Assembly: GCF_900112045.1 (NCBI RefSeq)
Contig: NZ_FOJW01000008.1
Span: 124,001 to 188,000 of the forward strand
DNA: 64,000 bases
Origin: Lentibacillus halodurans
Lineage (GTDB): Bacteria; Bacillota; Bacilli; Bacillales; Amphibacillaceae
Direction: 5' to 3'
Shown: positions 1 through 8,179 of the stretch, one piece after another
Layout: each line of letters opens with the position of its first letter
Numbering within the stretch: the first letter of the stretch is position 1
Translations under genes and position numbers: made by a program
The notes under the pieces: generated by a model
The model's database searches: none
What the model saw: only the letters and a program-made list of their open reading frames with translations
Told to the model about the DNA's origin: nothing

Positions 1-826
1 GATCGCCAATGCGGTACCGGTCTTTGCCGGATTTTGGCTGGCGGTATATTTTACTGAGTCAACGTTTGCCGCACATTTTGATACGTTTTCGCTGACGATT
101 TTCGGCAGCACGCTGGTAATGGCAGGAGCCCTAGCCATCAATAATTGGTATGATGTTGATATTGATACGGTCATGGACAGGACCAAATCACGTCCGACGG
201 TGACCGGGAACATTTCTCTGCGGACAGTTTTTTGGATTGGTATGTCAGCCAGCATCCTGGGTATCATGATGCTGGCCTTCACGACACTTGAGGCCGTCAT
301 TTATGCGTTGATCGGCTGGTTTACCTATGTCGTCCTTTACACGATGTGGTCGAAACGCAGGTATACCCTGAATACGGTGATTGGCAGTATTTCTGGTGCG
401 ATAACACCATTAATTGGCTGGGGAGCCCTGGATTCCGTATCCCATATTGTACCGATCGTTCTGGCATTGATTATTTTTATTTGGCAGATGCCGCATACAT
501 TTGCGATTGCCATCCAGAAATATGATGAGTACAAGGCTGCAAATGTTGCTATGCTGCCGGTTGTGCATGGCATGGAAATCACGAAACGGCAGATGGTCGT
601 GTATATTGCTTGTCTCCTGCCGCTTCCGCTTTATTTATCTTCGCTTGGCACCGCATTTGTTGTCATTGCCACGCTGCTTAATGTCGGATATCTGGGGCTT
701 GCCATCAGCGGTCTGTTTTCCACGGATACCCGAAAATGGGCGGATAACATGTTCATGGTGTCAGTCAATTATTTAATGATTATTTTTGTAGCGGCGATTA
801 TCGTTACGGCGCCGTGGTTCGGATAA
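1..826 (+). CDS. ctaB: Protoheme IX farnesyltransferase (heme O synthase), 5' end outside window
   Basis: The reading frame is open from the first base of the window and stops at 824-826, so only the C-terminal ~275 residues are present. The enzyme is a membrane prenyltransferase that adds a farnesyl group to heme B to make heme O for cytochrome oxidases. The aspartate-rich prenyl-binding motif NNWYDVDIDTVMDRT lies near the start of the fragment, followed by the TKSRP stretch typical of the family. The second conserved region is YDEYKAANVAMLP. Several hydrophobic segments follow to the end. Family identity is clear; the N-terminus and upstream partners (usually ctaA and cytochrome oxidase genes) cannot be seen. 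Confidence 0.93.
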   Translation, partial: IANAVPVFAGFWLAVYFTESTFAAHFDTFSLTIFGSTLVMAGALAINNWYDVDIDTVMDRTKSRPTVTGNISLRTVFWIGMSASILGIMMLAFTTLEAVIYALIGWFTYVVLYTMWSKRRYTLNTVIGSISGAITPLIGWGALDSVSHIVPIVLALIIFIWQMPHTFAIAIQKYDEYKAANVAMLPVVHGMEITKRQMVVYIACLLPLPLYLSSLGTAFVVIATLLNVGYLGLAISGLFSTDTRKWADNMFMVSVNYLMIIFVAAIIVTAPWFG

Positions 827-893
827 GGCCATTTGATTAGTTCCTGCGTTAAACGGGAAAGATAGAGTAAATCCGTTAAGGAGGGAAATCTTT

Positions 894-1172
894 ATGGCAG
901 AAATAAAAAAAGGTGATCACAAGTTTTATATCGGTGATGATGAACAGAACCCAAAAGCGGAAATCACCTTTAAGGAATCCGGCGAGAATGAAGTGAATGT
1001 CGATCATACGTATGTGTCGGAAGAACTCCGTGGCGGGGGCATCGGAGGCAAGCTTGTCGAAAGGATGGTGGCCCACGCACGTGATGAAGGGAAGAAAATT
1101 GATCCGACCTGCCCTTATGCTAAACAAAAAATGGAAGAAACACCGGAATATCAGGATGTGCTCGCTGATTAG
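894..1172 (+). CDS. Small GNAT-family N-acetyltransferase (YjdJ-like)
   Basis: This 92-residue protein has a good GGAGG site about 10 bases before the ATG. It carries the acetyl-CoA-binding pyrophosphate loop as RGGGIGGKL near residue 45, then ERMVAHARDEGKKIDPTCPY, the pattern of the minimal GNAT proteins often labelled YjdJ or Gcn5-related. These are about 90-100 residues, so the length is complete. The substrate is unknown. It is followed after about 70 bases by a terminator, so it is probably monocistronic. Confidence 0.8.
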   Translation: MAEIKKGDHKFYIGDDEQNPKAEITFKESGENEVNVDHTYVSEELRGGGIGGKLVERMVAHARDEGKKIDPTCPYAKQKMEETPEYQDVLAD

Positions 1173-1242
1173 CGACCGCCATCAAATCATATCACTTATT
1201 TATAACGTGTATATAATGATGGTCAGCCTTATAAGAAAATTC

Positions 1243-1268
1243 GCCAGGGTTACGCTCCCCTGGCTTTT
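1243..1268 (+). terminator. Rho-independent terminator after the GNAT gene
   Basis: Stem GCCAGGG/CCCTGGC (1243-1249 with 1258-1264) followed by TTTT. Confidence 0.75.
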
Positions 1269-1310
1269 CCAATATAATAGGTAGTGCAAGGTAGTAGAAG
1301 AGGGATAACC

Positions 1311-1961
1311 ATGCAAAAAATTTTAAAAATGATGTATGAAAGCATTATGATCTTACTCGTGATGCTTACGATTATAACGATTTGGACGGATGAAACCTAT
1401 AACTCGGCGATCAGCTGGATTGTATGGGCGGTATTTTTTGCTGATTTTATCGTTCGTTTTATTATATCGAATGCGAAATGGGATTTTATCACACAAAATC
1501 CATTTCTTTTAATTGCCATCATCCCATTTGATCAGTTTTTTCAGGTTGCCAGAATTGTACGGATCATTTATTTATTCCGGATCAAAACGATTACCAAATA
1601 TTATGTTGTGCCATTTGTCGAAAAGCTGACAATCCAATCAAAGTCACTGATTCTGTCTATGGTTCTGCTTTTGCTGCTTGGTGAAGCTGTATTGATTCAG
1701 GTGATGGAAGACTCAGTTAATACTTATTTTGACGGATTATTTGTGGTGTTCGGCTATCTGCTCTTCTTTGGTCACCGGATGTTAGAAATTGAACAATCCA
1801 TTTCAGTTTGGACCCTGACCGCCGTATCTGTTCTAGGTATTGCCATTCAAGGACTGGCATTGCAATGGGTGTTTAATAAAATCGATGTTGTTTACAGACG
1901 GTTAAAAGATAAGTATAAATCCGGTTCAAAAGAGCAGGAGCTTAAATCCAATGGACAATAG
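1311..1961 (+). CDS. Ion-channel-like membrane protein without a recognisable selectivity filter
   Basis: The start at 1311 is chosen because AGAGGG precedes it and the protein then begins MQKILKMMYES; 216 residues. The first ~110 residues look like a voltage-sensor-type S1-S4 bundle: two hydrophobic helices, an acidic FFADFIVRFII helix, and a basic helix ARIVRIIYLFRIK resembling S4. Two more helices follow, the arrangement of bacterial 6-TM potassium channels. The pore loop should carry TVGYG between the last two helices; instead the sequence there reads FDGLFVVFGYLLFFGHRM. The C-terminus is basic and charged. It may be a degenerate channel or a voltage-sensor protein with another role. Family assignment is by topology only. 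Confidence 0.55.
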   Translation: MQKILKMMYESIMILLVMLTIITIWTDETYNSAISWIVWAVFFADFIVRFIISNAKWDFITQNPFLLIAIIPFDQFFQVARIVRIIYLFRIKTITKYYVVPFVEKLTIQSKSLILSMVLLLLLGEAVLIQVMEDSVNTYFDGLFVVFGYLLFFGHRMLEIEQSISVWTLTAVSVLGIAIQGLALQWVFNKIDVVYRRLKDKYKSGSKEQELKSNGQ

Positions 1962-2176
1962 GCATCATATAATTAGGTATTTTAGGTAATGTGGACTTTT
2001 GTCCAAAGCTAAAATTTCTTTATGACAGGAATGGCCATTCAATTCGAAATTCCCCTGAATGGTGCACCTGATTCGTAACGCCGTTAAATAAATACCAAGT
2101 AAGATTATAAGGCATTCGCAAAGAGAAGTACAACCAATGCAGTAGAGCGTATCATGCCAGCTTCATAAAGGTAACC

Positions 2177-2213
2177 AAAAAAGGCGCATTTCCAAATGAA
2201 AATGCCCTTTTAA
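2177..2213 (+). terminator. Bidirectional terminator-like hairpin
   Basis: AAAAGG(C)GCATTT pairs with AAATGCCCTTTT around a short loop, with one bulged C. There are T-rich flanks on both strands. It lies about 220 bases downstream of the channel-like gene. Confidence 0.5.
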
Positions 2214-2270
2214 AGATCCGTATTTTTTTAGTATTTTAGTTGTGGATAACCATTTATAAATTTTCTCCCC

Positions 2271-2300
2271 AAAAAAGTAAAGAGCCTCTAAAGACTCTTT
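2271..2300 (-). terminator. Terminator of the pentapeptide-repeat gene
   Basis: Read on the minus strand: stem AAAGAGTC/GGCTCTTT with loop TTTAGA, then ACTTTTTT. It is 33 bases after the stop codon of the gene at 2333-3058. Confidence 0.7.
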
Positions 2301-2332
2301 GCCACTTCTCACATATGAAAACATGTTATATT

Positions 2333-3058
2333 TTATATCACCGTAACATTTGATAAGTCTGCTTTATTCCTTTTTAAGAGTGCATATGTTACTTTGTCCA
2401 TCATCGCACCATCGAAATTCGCCCTGTGGCAATAGTAAGCATATTTAAAAGATACATTTCTAAATACAGCATTTTTAAAGTTTACGCTTTTTAATCCGCT
2501 TTGGTAAAAATTCGTACCACTGAATGTATGGTTCTCGAAATCAATACCAGATAAATTAGAATAGCTTAAATCTGTTTCATCTAAAACAGTCTTTTTAAAA
2601 CTTGATTTTGATAAATCTGTCTTCGATAAAGTAGCTCCCGTAAGATTTGCATCGTCGAACCTAACATTTCTTAGATCACAAGTATCAAACTTAGTATTTG
2701 ATAAGTCTGCTCCAGTAAAATCTGAGCCCCTTATATCACTTTTACTAAACTCAGATCCTTGCAGATTAACTTCTTTAAAGTCAGAATTTAAAAGGTCCAT
2801 TTTCGTAAAATCCATTTTTTTCTGTTCTATCTGATTTTCATCTGTTCCTTTTGAAAATTCCTCCACCATTTCACTAATATCACCAATTGAGTTAACAGTC
2901 ATTTTAAAAGCAGTATCTTCGTCATAACCTTGTTCTATGAAGTCATTTAATTTTTCCTGTAAATTGTTGTTTAACTCTTCCTTCAACTCCCCAACAGAGT
3001 GAGTATTTTCATAAGGTAACAATATGCCGTCAACATATTTTTTTATTTTGTTCGTCAT
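2333..3058 (-). CDS. Pentapeptide-repeat protein with N-terminal HAAS/permease-prefix domain
   Basis: 241 residues. Residues ~1-75 are a soluble helical segment (KKYVDGILLPYE, GYDEDTAFKMTVNSIGD) of the kind found as HAAS or 'permease prefix' domains next to PadR regulators. Residues ~85-230 are successive A(D/N)LXX-type pentapeptide repeats (FTGADLSNTKFDTCDLRNV and similar) that should fold as a right-handed quadrilateral beta-helix. There is no signal peptide or membrane segment. The start codon overlaps the end of the PadR gene by 4 bases (ATGA), so the two are translationally coupled. HAAS domains usually precede membrane domains, so fusion to a beta-helix is unusual. The role is unknown; a target or partner of PadR is inferred. 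Confidence 0.75.
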   Translation of the reverse strand: MTNKIKKYVDGILLPYENTHSVGELKEELNNNLQEKLNDFIEQGYDEDTAFKMTVNSIGDISEMVEEFSKGTDENQIEQKKMDFTKMDLLNSDFKEVNLQGSEFSKSDIRGSDFTGADLSNTKFDTCDLRNVRFDDANLTGATLSKTDLSKSSFKKTVLDETDLSYSNLSGIDFENHTFSGTNFYQSGLKSVNFKNAVFRNVSFKYAYYCHRANFDGAMMDKVTYALLKRNKADLSNVTVI

Positions 3059-3402
3059 TTTTCATTTCCACCTTTCTCTAATAATTGATCTAAAATACGT
3101 TTGGATGCTTCCCAATTTCTTTTATTTTCGTAATAATTATCTTTTCCTTTTTCCGTTATCCTGTAATATTTACGTCTGCCACCTTGGGTCTCATCACCCC
3201 AATAGGATACGATACTGCCATCCTTCTCAAGCCGTTTCAGACTTGAATACATGGTCGCCTCTTTCAGCTCATACTCTCCAGCTGAATATTCTACAATCAA
3301 TTTCGTTATTTCATATCCGTATTTATCTCCACTGATTAATAAATTCAAAATAATTGTATCTGTATGTCCTCTAAGTAAATCAGAGGAAGCTTTATTTTTC
3401 AC
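3055..3402 (-). CDS. PadR-family transcriptional regulator
   Basis: 115 residues, GTG start with AGGAGGTG (3411-3418) 8 bases upstream. The winged helix is clear: YGYEITKLI, then ATMYSSLKRLEKDGSI as recognition helix, then a wing with GGRRKYYRITEKG. A short C-terminal helix makes it a PadR-s2 type. It lies downstream of the ABC exporter genes with a 108-base gap containing an AT-rich promoter-like stretch, and upstream of and coupled to the pentapeptide gene. PadR proteins commonly repress drug efflux operons, so the neighbouring ABC exporter is the likely target (inference). Confidence 0.88.
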   Translation of the reverse strand: MKNKASSDLLRGHTDTIILNLLISGDKYGYEITKLIVEYSAGEYELKEATMYSSLKRLEKDGSIVSYWGDETQGGRRKYYRITEKGKDNYYENKRNWEASKRILDQLLEKGGNEK

Positions 3403-3510
3403 TTTTTTTGCACCTCCTATATATAATATACATTACTTTGACCTTCATTGTATTGTTATTGCAATTACATTTCTATTTATTTCTCTGAGAGGTGTTTAGA
3501 TACGAGCTAA

Positions 3511-4287
3511 TTAAGATGTTTTATGTTTAAACACCTGTACGGATGCTATATAGGTCACAACTAGCAACCCGAATAGCCATAGAAAAGATATCCAAATATT
3601 GTCGCCAACAGGTTCACCTATCAACAGGTTTCTTATGGCTTCCAGTATCGATGTCATTGGCTGATTTTCAGCAAATAGACGTACCCATTTAGGCATGGAA
3701 TCCGTTGGTACAAATGCTGAGCTAATAAAGAGAAGAAGCAGCACGAGATAGCCATACGACGCAGCGCCTTCCACCGACTTTGCTAACAAAGCAGATAATA
3801 CAGATATCCAGGAAATAGCAAGTGTAAACAAAAACAAAAAGACAAGTGTTAGCAGCCATTCACCAACATTAGCATTTGGGCTAAATCCCATCAAAAAGGC
3901 GAAGATTATTACTAGCAAAGTCGAAAGAGTATTAAATACAACAGATGTCCACACATACCCGGATAATAAGGAAGACTTTGCAACAGGCATCGAACGTAAG
4001 CGATCCATTATTCCTTTATGAATATCCTCACTTAATCGGACGGAAGTATAAGTACCTCCTGTAGCAATCGTCATTAAAATAATTGCCGGAACTAGATAAT
4101 TGACGTAATTTTCATAGCCGGTTTCGATTGCTCCACCAAATACATATACAAATACAAACATAATCATAATCGGCATTGCGATGGTGGTAATCATTGTATC
4201 AAGGCTTCTGAATGAGAGTCGCATGCTACGTCCAATCATCACTTTTGTATCATTGAATTGACTTTTCATACTTGAAACTTTTTCCAT
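3511..4287 (-). CDS. ABC-2 type transporter permease (DrrB-like)
   Basis: 258 residues with about six membrane segments. The features are those of the daunorubicin-type exporter permeases: SLDTMITTIAMPIMIMFVFVYVFGG in the first helices, the cytoplasmic ERL-like stretch DRLRSMPVAKSSLLSGY, and the late SSAFVPTDSMPKWVRLFAENQPMT segment that is a hallmark of ABC-2 permeases. The start codon shares one base with the stop of the ATPase gene, indicating tight coupling. It is predicted to form the membrane half of an exporter with the ATPase encoded just upstream. The substrate is unknown. Confidence 0.88.
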   Translation of the reverse strand: MEKVSSMKSQFNDTKVMIGRSMRLSFRSLDTMITTIAMPIMIMFVFVYVFGGAIETGYENYVNYLVPAIILMTIATGGTYTSVRLSEDIHKGIMDRLRSMPVAKSSLLSGYVWTSVVFNTLSTLLVIIFAFLMGFSPNANVGEWLLTLVFLFLFTLAISWISVLSALLAKSVEGAASYGYLVLLLLFISSAFVPTDSMPKWVRLFAENQPMTSILEAIRNLLIGEPVGDNIWISFLWLFGLLVVTYIASVQVFKHKTS

Positions 4288-5228
4288 TAAGCACCCTCCT
4301 TTTCTCCGATGATGGTAAGGAATACATCCTCAAGTGTCGGCTGTTTTTGCGTCAGTTCAGCAACAGGAATTCCAGCTTGATCTAATCGATTCAACATGTC
4401 TGTCATTTGCTTGATGCTCCCATCAGTAGTAAGCACAATTTTGTGACTTTCCTGATTGATACTTGGATTAAACTCTTTCAGCAAACTAAATGCTGCTCCC
4501 ACTTCCTCTTCATGATGAAATCCAAGTTCAATATGCCCTTGAGGCAGCAGCTTTTTTAAATCTTGTGATGTTCCTTCAGCTACTATTTCTCCCTGATTTA
4601 AAATGGAAATTTGGTCAGCCAGGTAATCTGCCTCTTCTAAATATTGTGTAGTTAAAAACACCGTTGTACCTGAGTCAGCTAGCTCTTTAATCATTTGCCA
4701 CATGGATAATCTGCTTTGTGGATCTAATCCCGTGGTTGGTTCATCAAGAAAGATTACCGGTGGATTTCCTAGCAAGCTCATGGCTAGATCGAGTCGGCGG
4801 CGCATACCACCTGAATAGGTCGCAACCCGATTGTCAGCTGCTTCAAGCAAATTAACTTTTCCGAGTAATGCATCAGCCTCTTTGTTTGGATTAGTGACAT
4901 GACGCAGTTTGCCAATCATACGTACATTTTCTCTTCCTGTTAAACCCTCATCAACGGCAGCATATTGCCCAGTAAGACTGATTATTTCACGGACCTGTTC
5001 TGCCTTTTTCGTTACATCCAATCCATTGATTACAGCAGAACCCTTATCTGGCTTAAGAAGTGTAGAAAGGATTTTAATTGTGGTTGTTTTGCCTGCACCA
5101 TTTGAACCTAACAAAGCAAAAATACTGCCTTTTTTCACTGAAAAATTGATTTTGTTTAATACTTGATGGTCCTTATAGGATTTTTGAAGATCTCGAATGG
5201 CAATAATTGTTTCTTTCGTTTGAACCAT
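4287..5228 (-). CDS. ABC exporter ATP-binding protein (DrrA-like)
   Basis: The start at 5228 (MVQTKETI) is preferred over an upstream TTG because AAGGAG lies just before it; 313 residues. It contains Walker A GSNGAGKTT, the signature YSGGMRRRLDLAMSL, Walker B VIFLDEPTTGLDP and the switch histidine region as TTVFLTTQYLEEADYLAD (Q replaces the usual H-loop context, as in many DrrA proteins). The C-terminal ~80 residues are the DrrA-type extension ending in TLEDVFLTIIGEKEGA. It is the first gene of a minus-strand unit with the permease, then PadR and the pentapeptide protein. It energises drug or lipid export; the substrate is not predictable. Confidence 0.9.
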   Translation of the reverse strand: MVQTKETIIAIRDLQKSYKDHQVLNKINFSVKKGSIFALLGSNGAGKTTTIKILSTLLKPDKGSAVINGLDVTKKAEQVREIISLTGQYAAVDEGLTGRENVRMIGKLRHVTNPNKEADALLGKVNLLEAADNRVATYSGGMRRRLDLAMSLLGNPPVIFLDEPTTGLDPQSRLSMWQMIKELADSGTTVFLTTQYLEEADYLADQISILNQGEIVAEGTSQDLKKLLPQGHIELGFHHEEEVGAAFSLLKEFNPSINQESHKIVLTTDGSIKQMTDMLNRLDQAGIPVAELTQKQPTLEDVFLTIIGEKEGA

Positions 5229-5781
5229 AATGGCATTCTCCTTATTTATTAATTTTCTCTCACCAACATCCTTCAAGATACAATATAAATCAAATTACTA
5301 TTATTGTCAATGTAATATTTAAGTAATAATAATATTATATCAATATTAATCTCTTGCGTGGGGGTTAAATCAAGGAATGGCAAAACTTTATCTATATCTC
5401 CCATTCATTGGCATATAAAAACCGCTTTACCTTTTACCAGGTAAAACGGTTATGTTATGAGGGAAGTTTTTAAATCTTGATTTTGTAGTTTCTTGTTGAG
5501 TTTGCTGAGCTATTTGATTATGAGTTTGGGGTTTCCTGGTTATTAGTATCATTCAATATCTAAAAAAACTCGTTGACGTTTTCGACAAAATCGACTGTTT
5601 TAAGGAAGAGTTTTGTTGTTAGGAACCCCAATAGGTAAAGGTTCTTCAACTATGGGTGCAATTGTGTCGAACCCTAGTTTAGCGACTTGTTTTTTGTGAG
5701 TTTAGGGTGAAAACATTTTTAACAACTTAAATACCCCAACCTTGTTTAGCACCGTTCGGTTAGCCGAACGGTACTTTATAT
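5229..5781. other. Non-coding stretch upstream of the ABC operon
   Basis: The first ~100 bases are AT-rich and probably carry the promoter of the minus-strand ABC operon. The rest is decayed. A minus-strand reading of about 33 codons ends at a TAA near 5612 and has protein-like composition (KLGFDTIAPIVEEPLPIG), but no start, suggesting a gene scrap. No intact gene was found. Confidence 0.4.
5419..5452 (-). terminator. Terminator-like hairpin, minus strand
   Basis: Minus strand reads AACCGTTTTACC, loop, GGTAAAGCGGTT, then TTTTATA. There is no intact gene upstream of it on that strand, so it probably belonged to a lost gene. Confidence 0.5.
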
Positions 5782-6085
5782 GTGCCCCGGCATGTGCACA
5801 CGCTTTAGGGGGGAGTCCCAAGCGGTGAAGGTTGTGGTAGCCGTTAGCTGAAGGAAGACGGAAGCAAATTTCCGACCTGAGGAACACGGATCTTATATAA
5901 GGATGTCATTCTTGAATGAGGTTGCATATCAAGCCGAACGACCAAAAGGAAAGGGCAATAGGCGGGTACATGGAAAGGAAGCTTGTGCACTTACCCAGGA
6001 AGGTCTGTCGGATAAGCGAATTGCCCTTCGCAATCTATCTAGCGATAGATAGCTAAACCATCCAGAGTGTCATAGTACCATTCTT
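5752..6085 (+). mobile_element. Group IIC intron, 5' ribozyme fragment behind its target hairpin
   Basis: The intron starts at GTGCCCCGGCATG (5782) and runs to about 6085. The order and wording of blocks match bacterial class C introns such as the Oceanobacillus iheyensis one: GGGGGGAGTCCC, GTGAAGG, CCGTTAGCTGAAGG, TGAGGAACACGGATCTTATA, GAGGTTGCATA, ACCCAGGAAGGTCTG, and GTCATAGTACC, which normally sits just before the reverse transcriptase ORF. The fragment ends there: no maturase/RT ORF and no domain V or VI follow. Upstream, CCGTTCGG-TTAG-CCGAACGG (5752-5771) is an 8-bp terminator-like hairpin, the expected class C insertion target. The element is therefore truncated and cannot splice. Confidence 0.8.
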
Positions 6086-6299
6086 ATCACTGAAATTCAC
6101 AATCTCTCGATATTAGGAATGAATTCGTTTCAAAAATCATTCGAAGGACTCATTATTGAAAGTTGTTAAATATGTTAACGTAAAATTGACCCTTTAGTCG
6201 ATTTTGAAACTATTAAGTCATATTAAGTACTGTACTCCTCTTAGAGAAAATGAAGACGAATTCGGCAGTGTAAACTTGTGAAAGATGGGAGGTTTTATG
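6086..6299. other. Non-coding, AT-rich region upstream of ferredoxin
   Basis: Probably holds the promoter of the ferredoxin-P450 pair. No clear -35/-10 pair or gene was recognised. Confidence 0.4.
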
Positions 6300-6536
6300 A
6301 TGGCAAAGTACGCGATTATTAATCAAGAAACATGCATTGGTTGTGGAAACTGTGAGGAAATAGCTCCAGACATTTTTGACCTTGATGAAGATGGAATAGC
6401 GTTTGTGAAAGCAGATCAAAATCAAGGATCTGTGCCTATAACGGAGGATCAACTGGATAACTTGATAGAAGCCATTGAGGAGTGCCCTACGGATTCAGTA
6501 AGGCTATCCGACCAGCCATTTGGCAAGCAAGATTAA
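6300..6536 (+). CDS. fer: Single [4Fe-4S] ferredoxin
   Basis: The protein from 6300 reads MAKYAIINQE and has 78 residues, as in Bacillus Fer. GGGAGG at 6287-6292 is 7 bases before this ATG; ATGs at 6285 and 6297 are badly spaced. Cluster ligands are CIGCGNC near residue 12 and the distal cysteine in EECPTDS near residue 61, so one [4Fe-4S] cluster. It is acidic, as is normal for an electron donor. The P450 gene follows 143 bases downstream on the same strand, so this is likely its redox partner; a reductase is not in the window. Confidence 0.88.
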   Translation: MAKYAIINQETCIGCGNCEEIAPDIFDLDEDGIAFVKADQNQGSVPITEDQLDNLIEAIEECPTDSVRLSDQPFGKQD

Positions 6537-6679
6537 ATTCGTTTTGATTCACTTGCTTAACTTGAAAGGAGATATTTACTTTAGAATAAATACAGCCGTT
6601 AACGGATTAGACAATAAACGGGTCATGACAACGGTAACGTATTATATCTCAATTTTAAATTTAAAGGAGAGTTATCCTG

Positions 6680-7909
6680 ATGGCTAAAGAAATTATTTCA
6701 TTGCAAGAGGTTAAAAACTTCCAAACCCGTTCAGAAGAGTTCTTCCCGCTTAATTGGTATAAAGAAATGCTCAATGATACGCCTGTTTACTTCGATGAGA
6801 AAACGAATACTTGGAATGTCTTTAAATATAAGGACGTTAAACAAATTTTAACTAATCACGAAATCTTTTCGGTTGAAGGTCCTAGAACATCCATTTCTGT
6901 AGGAGCGAATAACGAAGAAGGAACGATTCCTGATAATACAAACATTATGGTCGACCCTCCGGAACACCAAAAGAGACGTTCCTTATTATCGGCAGCTTTT
7001 ACCCCCCGCAGTTTAAAGAATTGGCAACCTCGCATTCAGCAGATTGCGACCGAACTTATTGACGACATACAGAAAAATTCCACTGTTGATATCGTTCAAG
7101 CATTGGCAGGTCCTTTGCCTAGTATGGTTATCACAGCATTATTTGGTGTTCCTGTAGAAGACAGATCTCAGTTTAAACATTGGGTGGATATCCTCTTCCA
7201 ACCTTATGACAAAGAAAACCAGGAGGAAATTGAGCGAAGAAAACAAGAGGCTGCTAAAGAATATTATCAGTATCTCTACCCGATTGTTGTTGAGAAACGA
7301 TCCCATCCATCCGAGGATATTCTATCTGACTTAATAAAAGCTGAGGTAGACGGTGAGAAGTTTACCGATGATGAAATTGTACGAGTATCCATGTTTCTTT
7401 TAGGTGCAGGGGTTGAAACAACCAGTCATGCGCTGGCTAATACGTTTTATTCATTGCTTTACGATGATCAATCCCTATATCAAGAACTACGAAATGATTC
7501 AGATTTGGTTCCAAAAGCTGTTGAAGAGATGCTTCGCTATCGTTTCCAGATCGCAAAGAGGGACCGCACCGTGAAACAAGACAATGATTTATTAGGTCCA
7601 AAAATGAAAAAAGGGGATGCGGTCATTGCATGGATGAGCGCAGCCAATATGGATGAAGAGATGTTTGAGGACCCGTTCTCTCTCAATATTTATCGCTCAA
7701 ACAATAAAAAGCATTTGACATTCGGAAAGGGTCAGCATTTCTGTTTGGGTGCCCCTCTTGCACGATTAGAAATAACGCTTGCCTTAAAGACATTTTTACA
7801 GAATTTTTCTCGTATCGACCCCGTAGAATCATTCGAGTTGGAGAACAGTTTAACTGATTCAGCTCCAGGTCAGTCCTTAACGCATCTTCCAATGAAGGTG
7901 TATCCATAA
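6680..7909 (+). CDS. Cytochrome P450 (bacterial class, CYP107/CYP109-like)
   Basis: 409 residues, RBS AAAGGAGAG. The heme-binding loop FGKGQHFCLG has the thiolate Cys355. The oxygen-activating I-helix motif is AGVETT (243-248), with Glu in the place more often taken by Asp or Glu. The ExxR pair is E283-R286 and the substrate side BC region is VDPPEHQKRR. There is no membrane anchor, so it is a soluble three-component monooxygenase fed by the ferredoxin upstream. Length and motifs are complete. The subfamily is a guess from overall pattern; the substrate is unknown. The convergent TetR gene downstream may sense a related hydrophobic compound (inference). Confidence 0.92.
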   Translation: MAKEIISLQEVKNFQTRSEEFFPLNWYKEMLNDTPVYFDEKTNTWNVFKYKDVKQILTNHEIFSVEGPRTSISVGANNEEGTIPDNTNIMVDPPEHQKRRSLLSAAFTPRSLKNWQPRIQQIATELIDDIQKNSTVDIVQALAGPLPSMVITALFGVPVEDRSQFKHWVDILFQPYDKENQEEIERRKQEAAKEYYQYLYPIVVEKRSHPSEDILSDLIKAEVDGEKFTDDEIVRVSMFLLGAGVETTSHALANTFYSLLYDDQSLYQELRNDSDLVPKAVEEMLRYRFQIAKRDRTVKQDNDLLGPKMKKGDAVIAWMSAANMDEEMFEDPFSLNIYRSNNKKHLTFGKGQHFCLGAPLARLEITLALKTFLQNFSRIDPVESFELENSLTDSAPGQSLTHLPMKVYP

Positions 7910-7911
7910 AA

Positions 7912-8025
7912 ATGAGAACTTTAACATCATTCTATGGAACAATAAAAGTACACACAAAACCTTCTATGCCGATTCAAACCCTTACGCAGGTAAATATGTT
8001 TGGACCGTTGAAACAATCGTTTTGA
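7912..8025 (+). CDS. Possible small ORF immediately after the P450 gene
   Basis: 37 codons beginning two bases after the P450 stop codon (MRTLTSFYGTIKVH...), with a poor ribosome site. No family recognised. It may be translated by reinitiation or be a remnant. After it comes a G-rich stretch (8040-8115) containing GGGACA...TGTCCC, unlike its AT-rich surroundings and not identified. Confidence 0.2.
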   Translation: MRTLTSFYGTIKVHTKPSMPIQTLTQVNMFGPLKQSF

Positions 8026-8179
8026 AAGGAGAGCGTTGCTGGGACAAGAGCCGGGTGGTGAGGGCGTGTCCCCCTATGTCTCGGCAGCGAGAACGGAGGA
8101 GGGAGGATTGCCAACTTTAATATCATTCAAACCCGTGCTAAGCTGAATTTCGATATACACACGCCTTAAGTAGCATGAT

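Larger units (their letters stand above)
1962..2332. other. Intergenic region between convergent genes
   Basis: No coding potential is apparent. The stretch holds two hairpins, listed separately, that would end transcription arriving from either side. Confidence 0.6.

Noticed and set aside
5500-5700. Minus-strand protein-like stretch ending near 5612
   Set aside because: About 33 codons with no start and no recognisable family; mentioned only in the gap entry.
6625-6687. 20-codon ORF overlapping the P450 start
   Set aside because: No ribosome site at suitable spacing; overlap probably accidental.
8040-8115. Domain V/VI of the truncated group II intron
   Set aside because: The GAGCCG word is present, but the 34-base domain V hairpin with the catalytic triad cannot be drawn.
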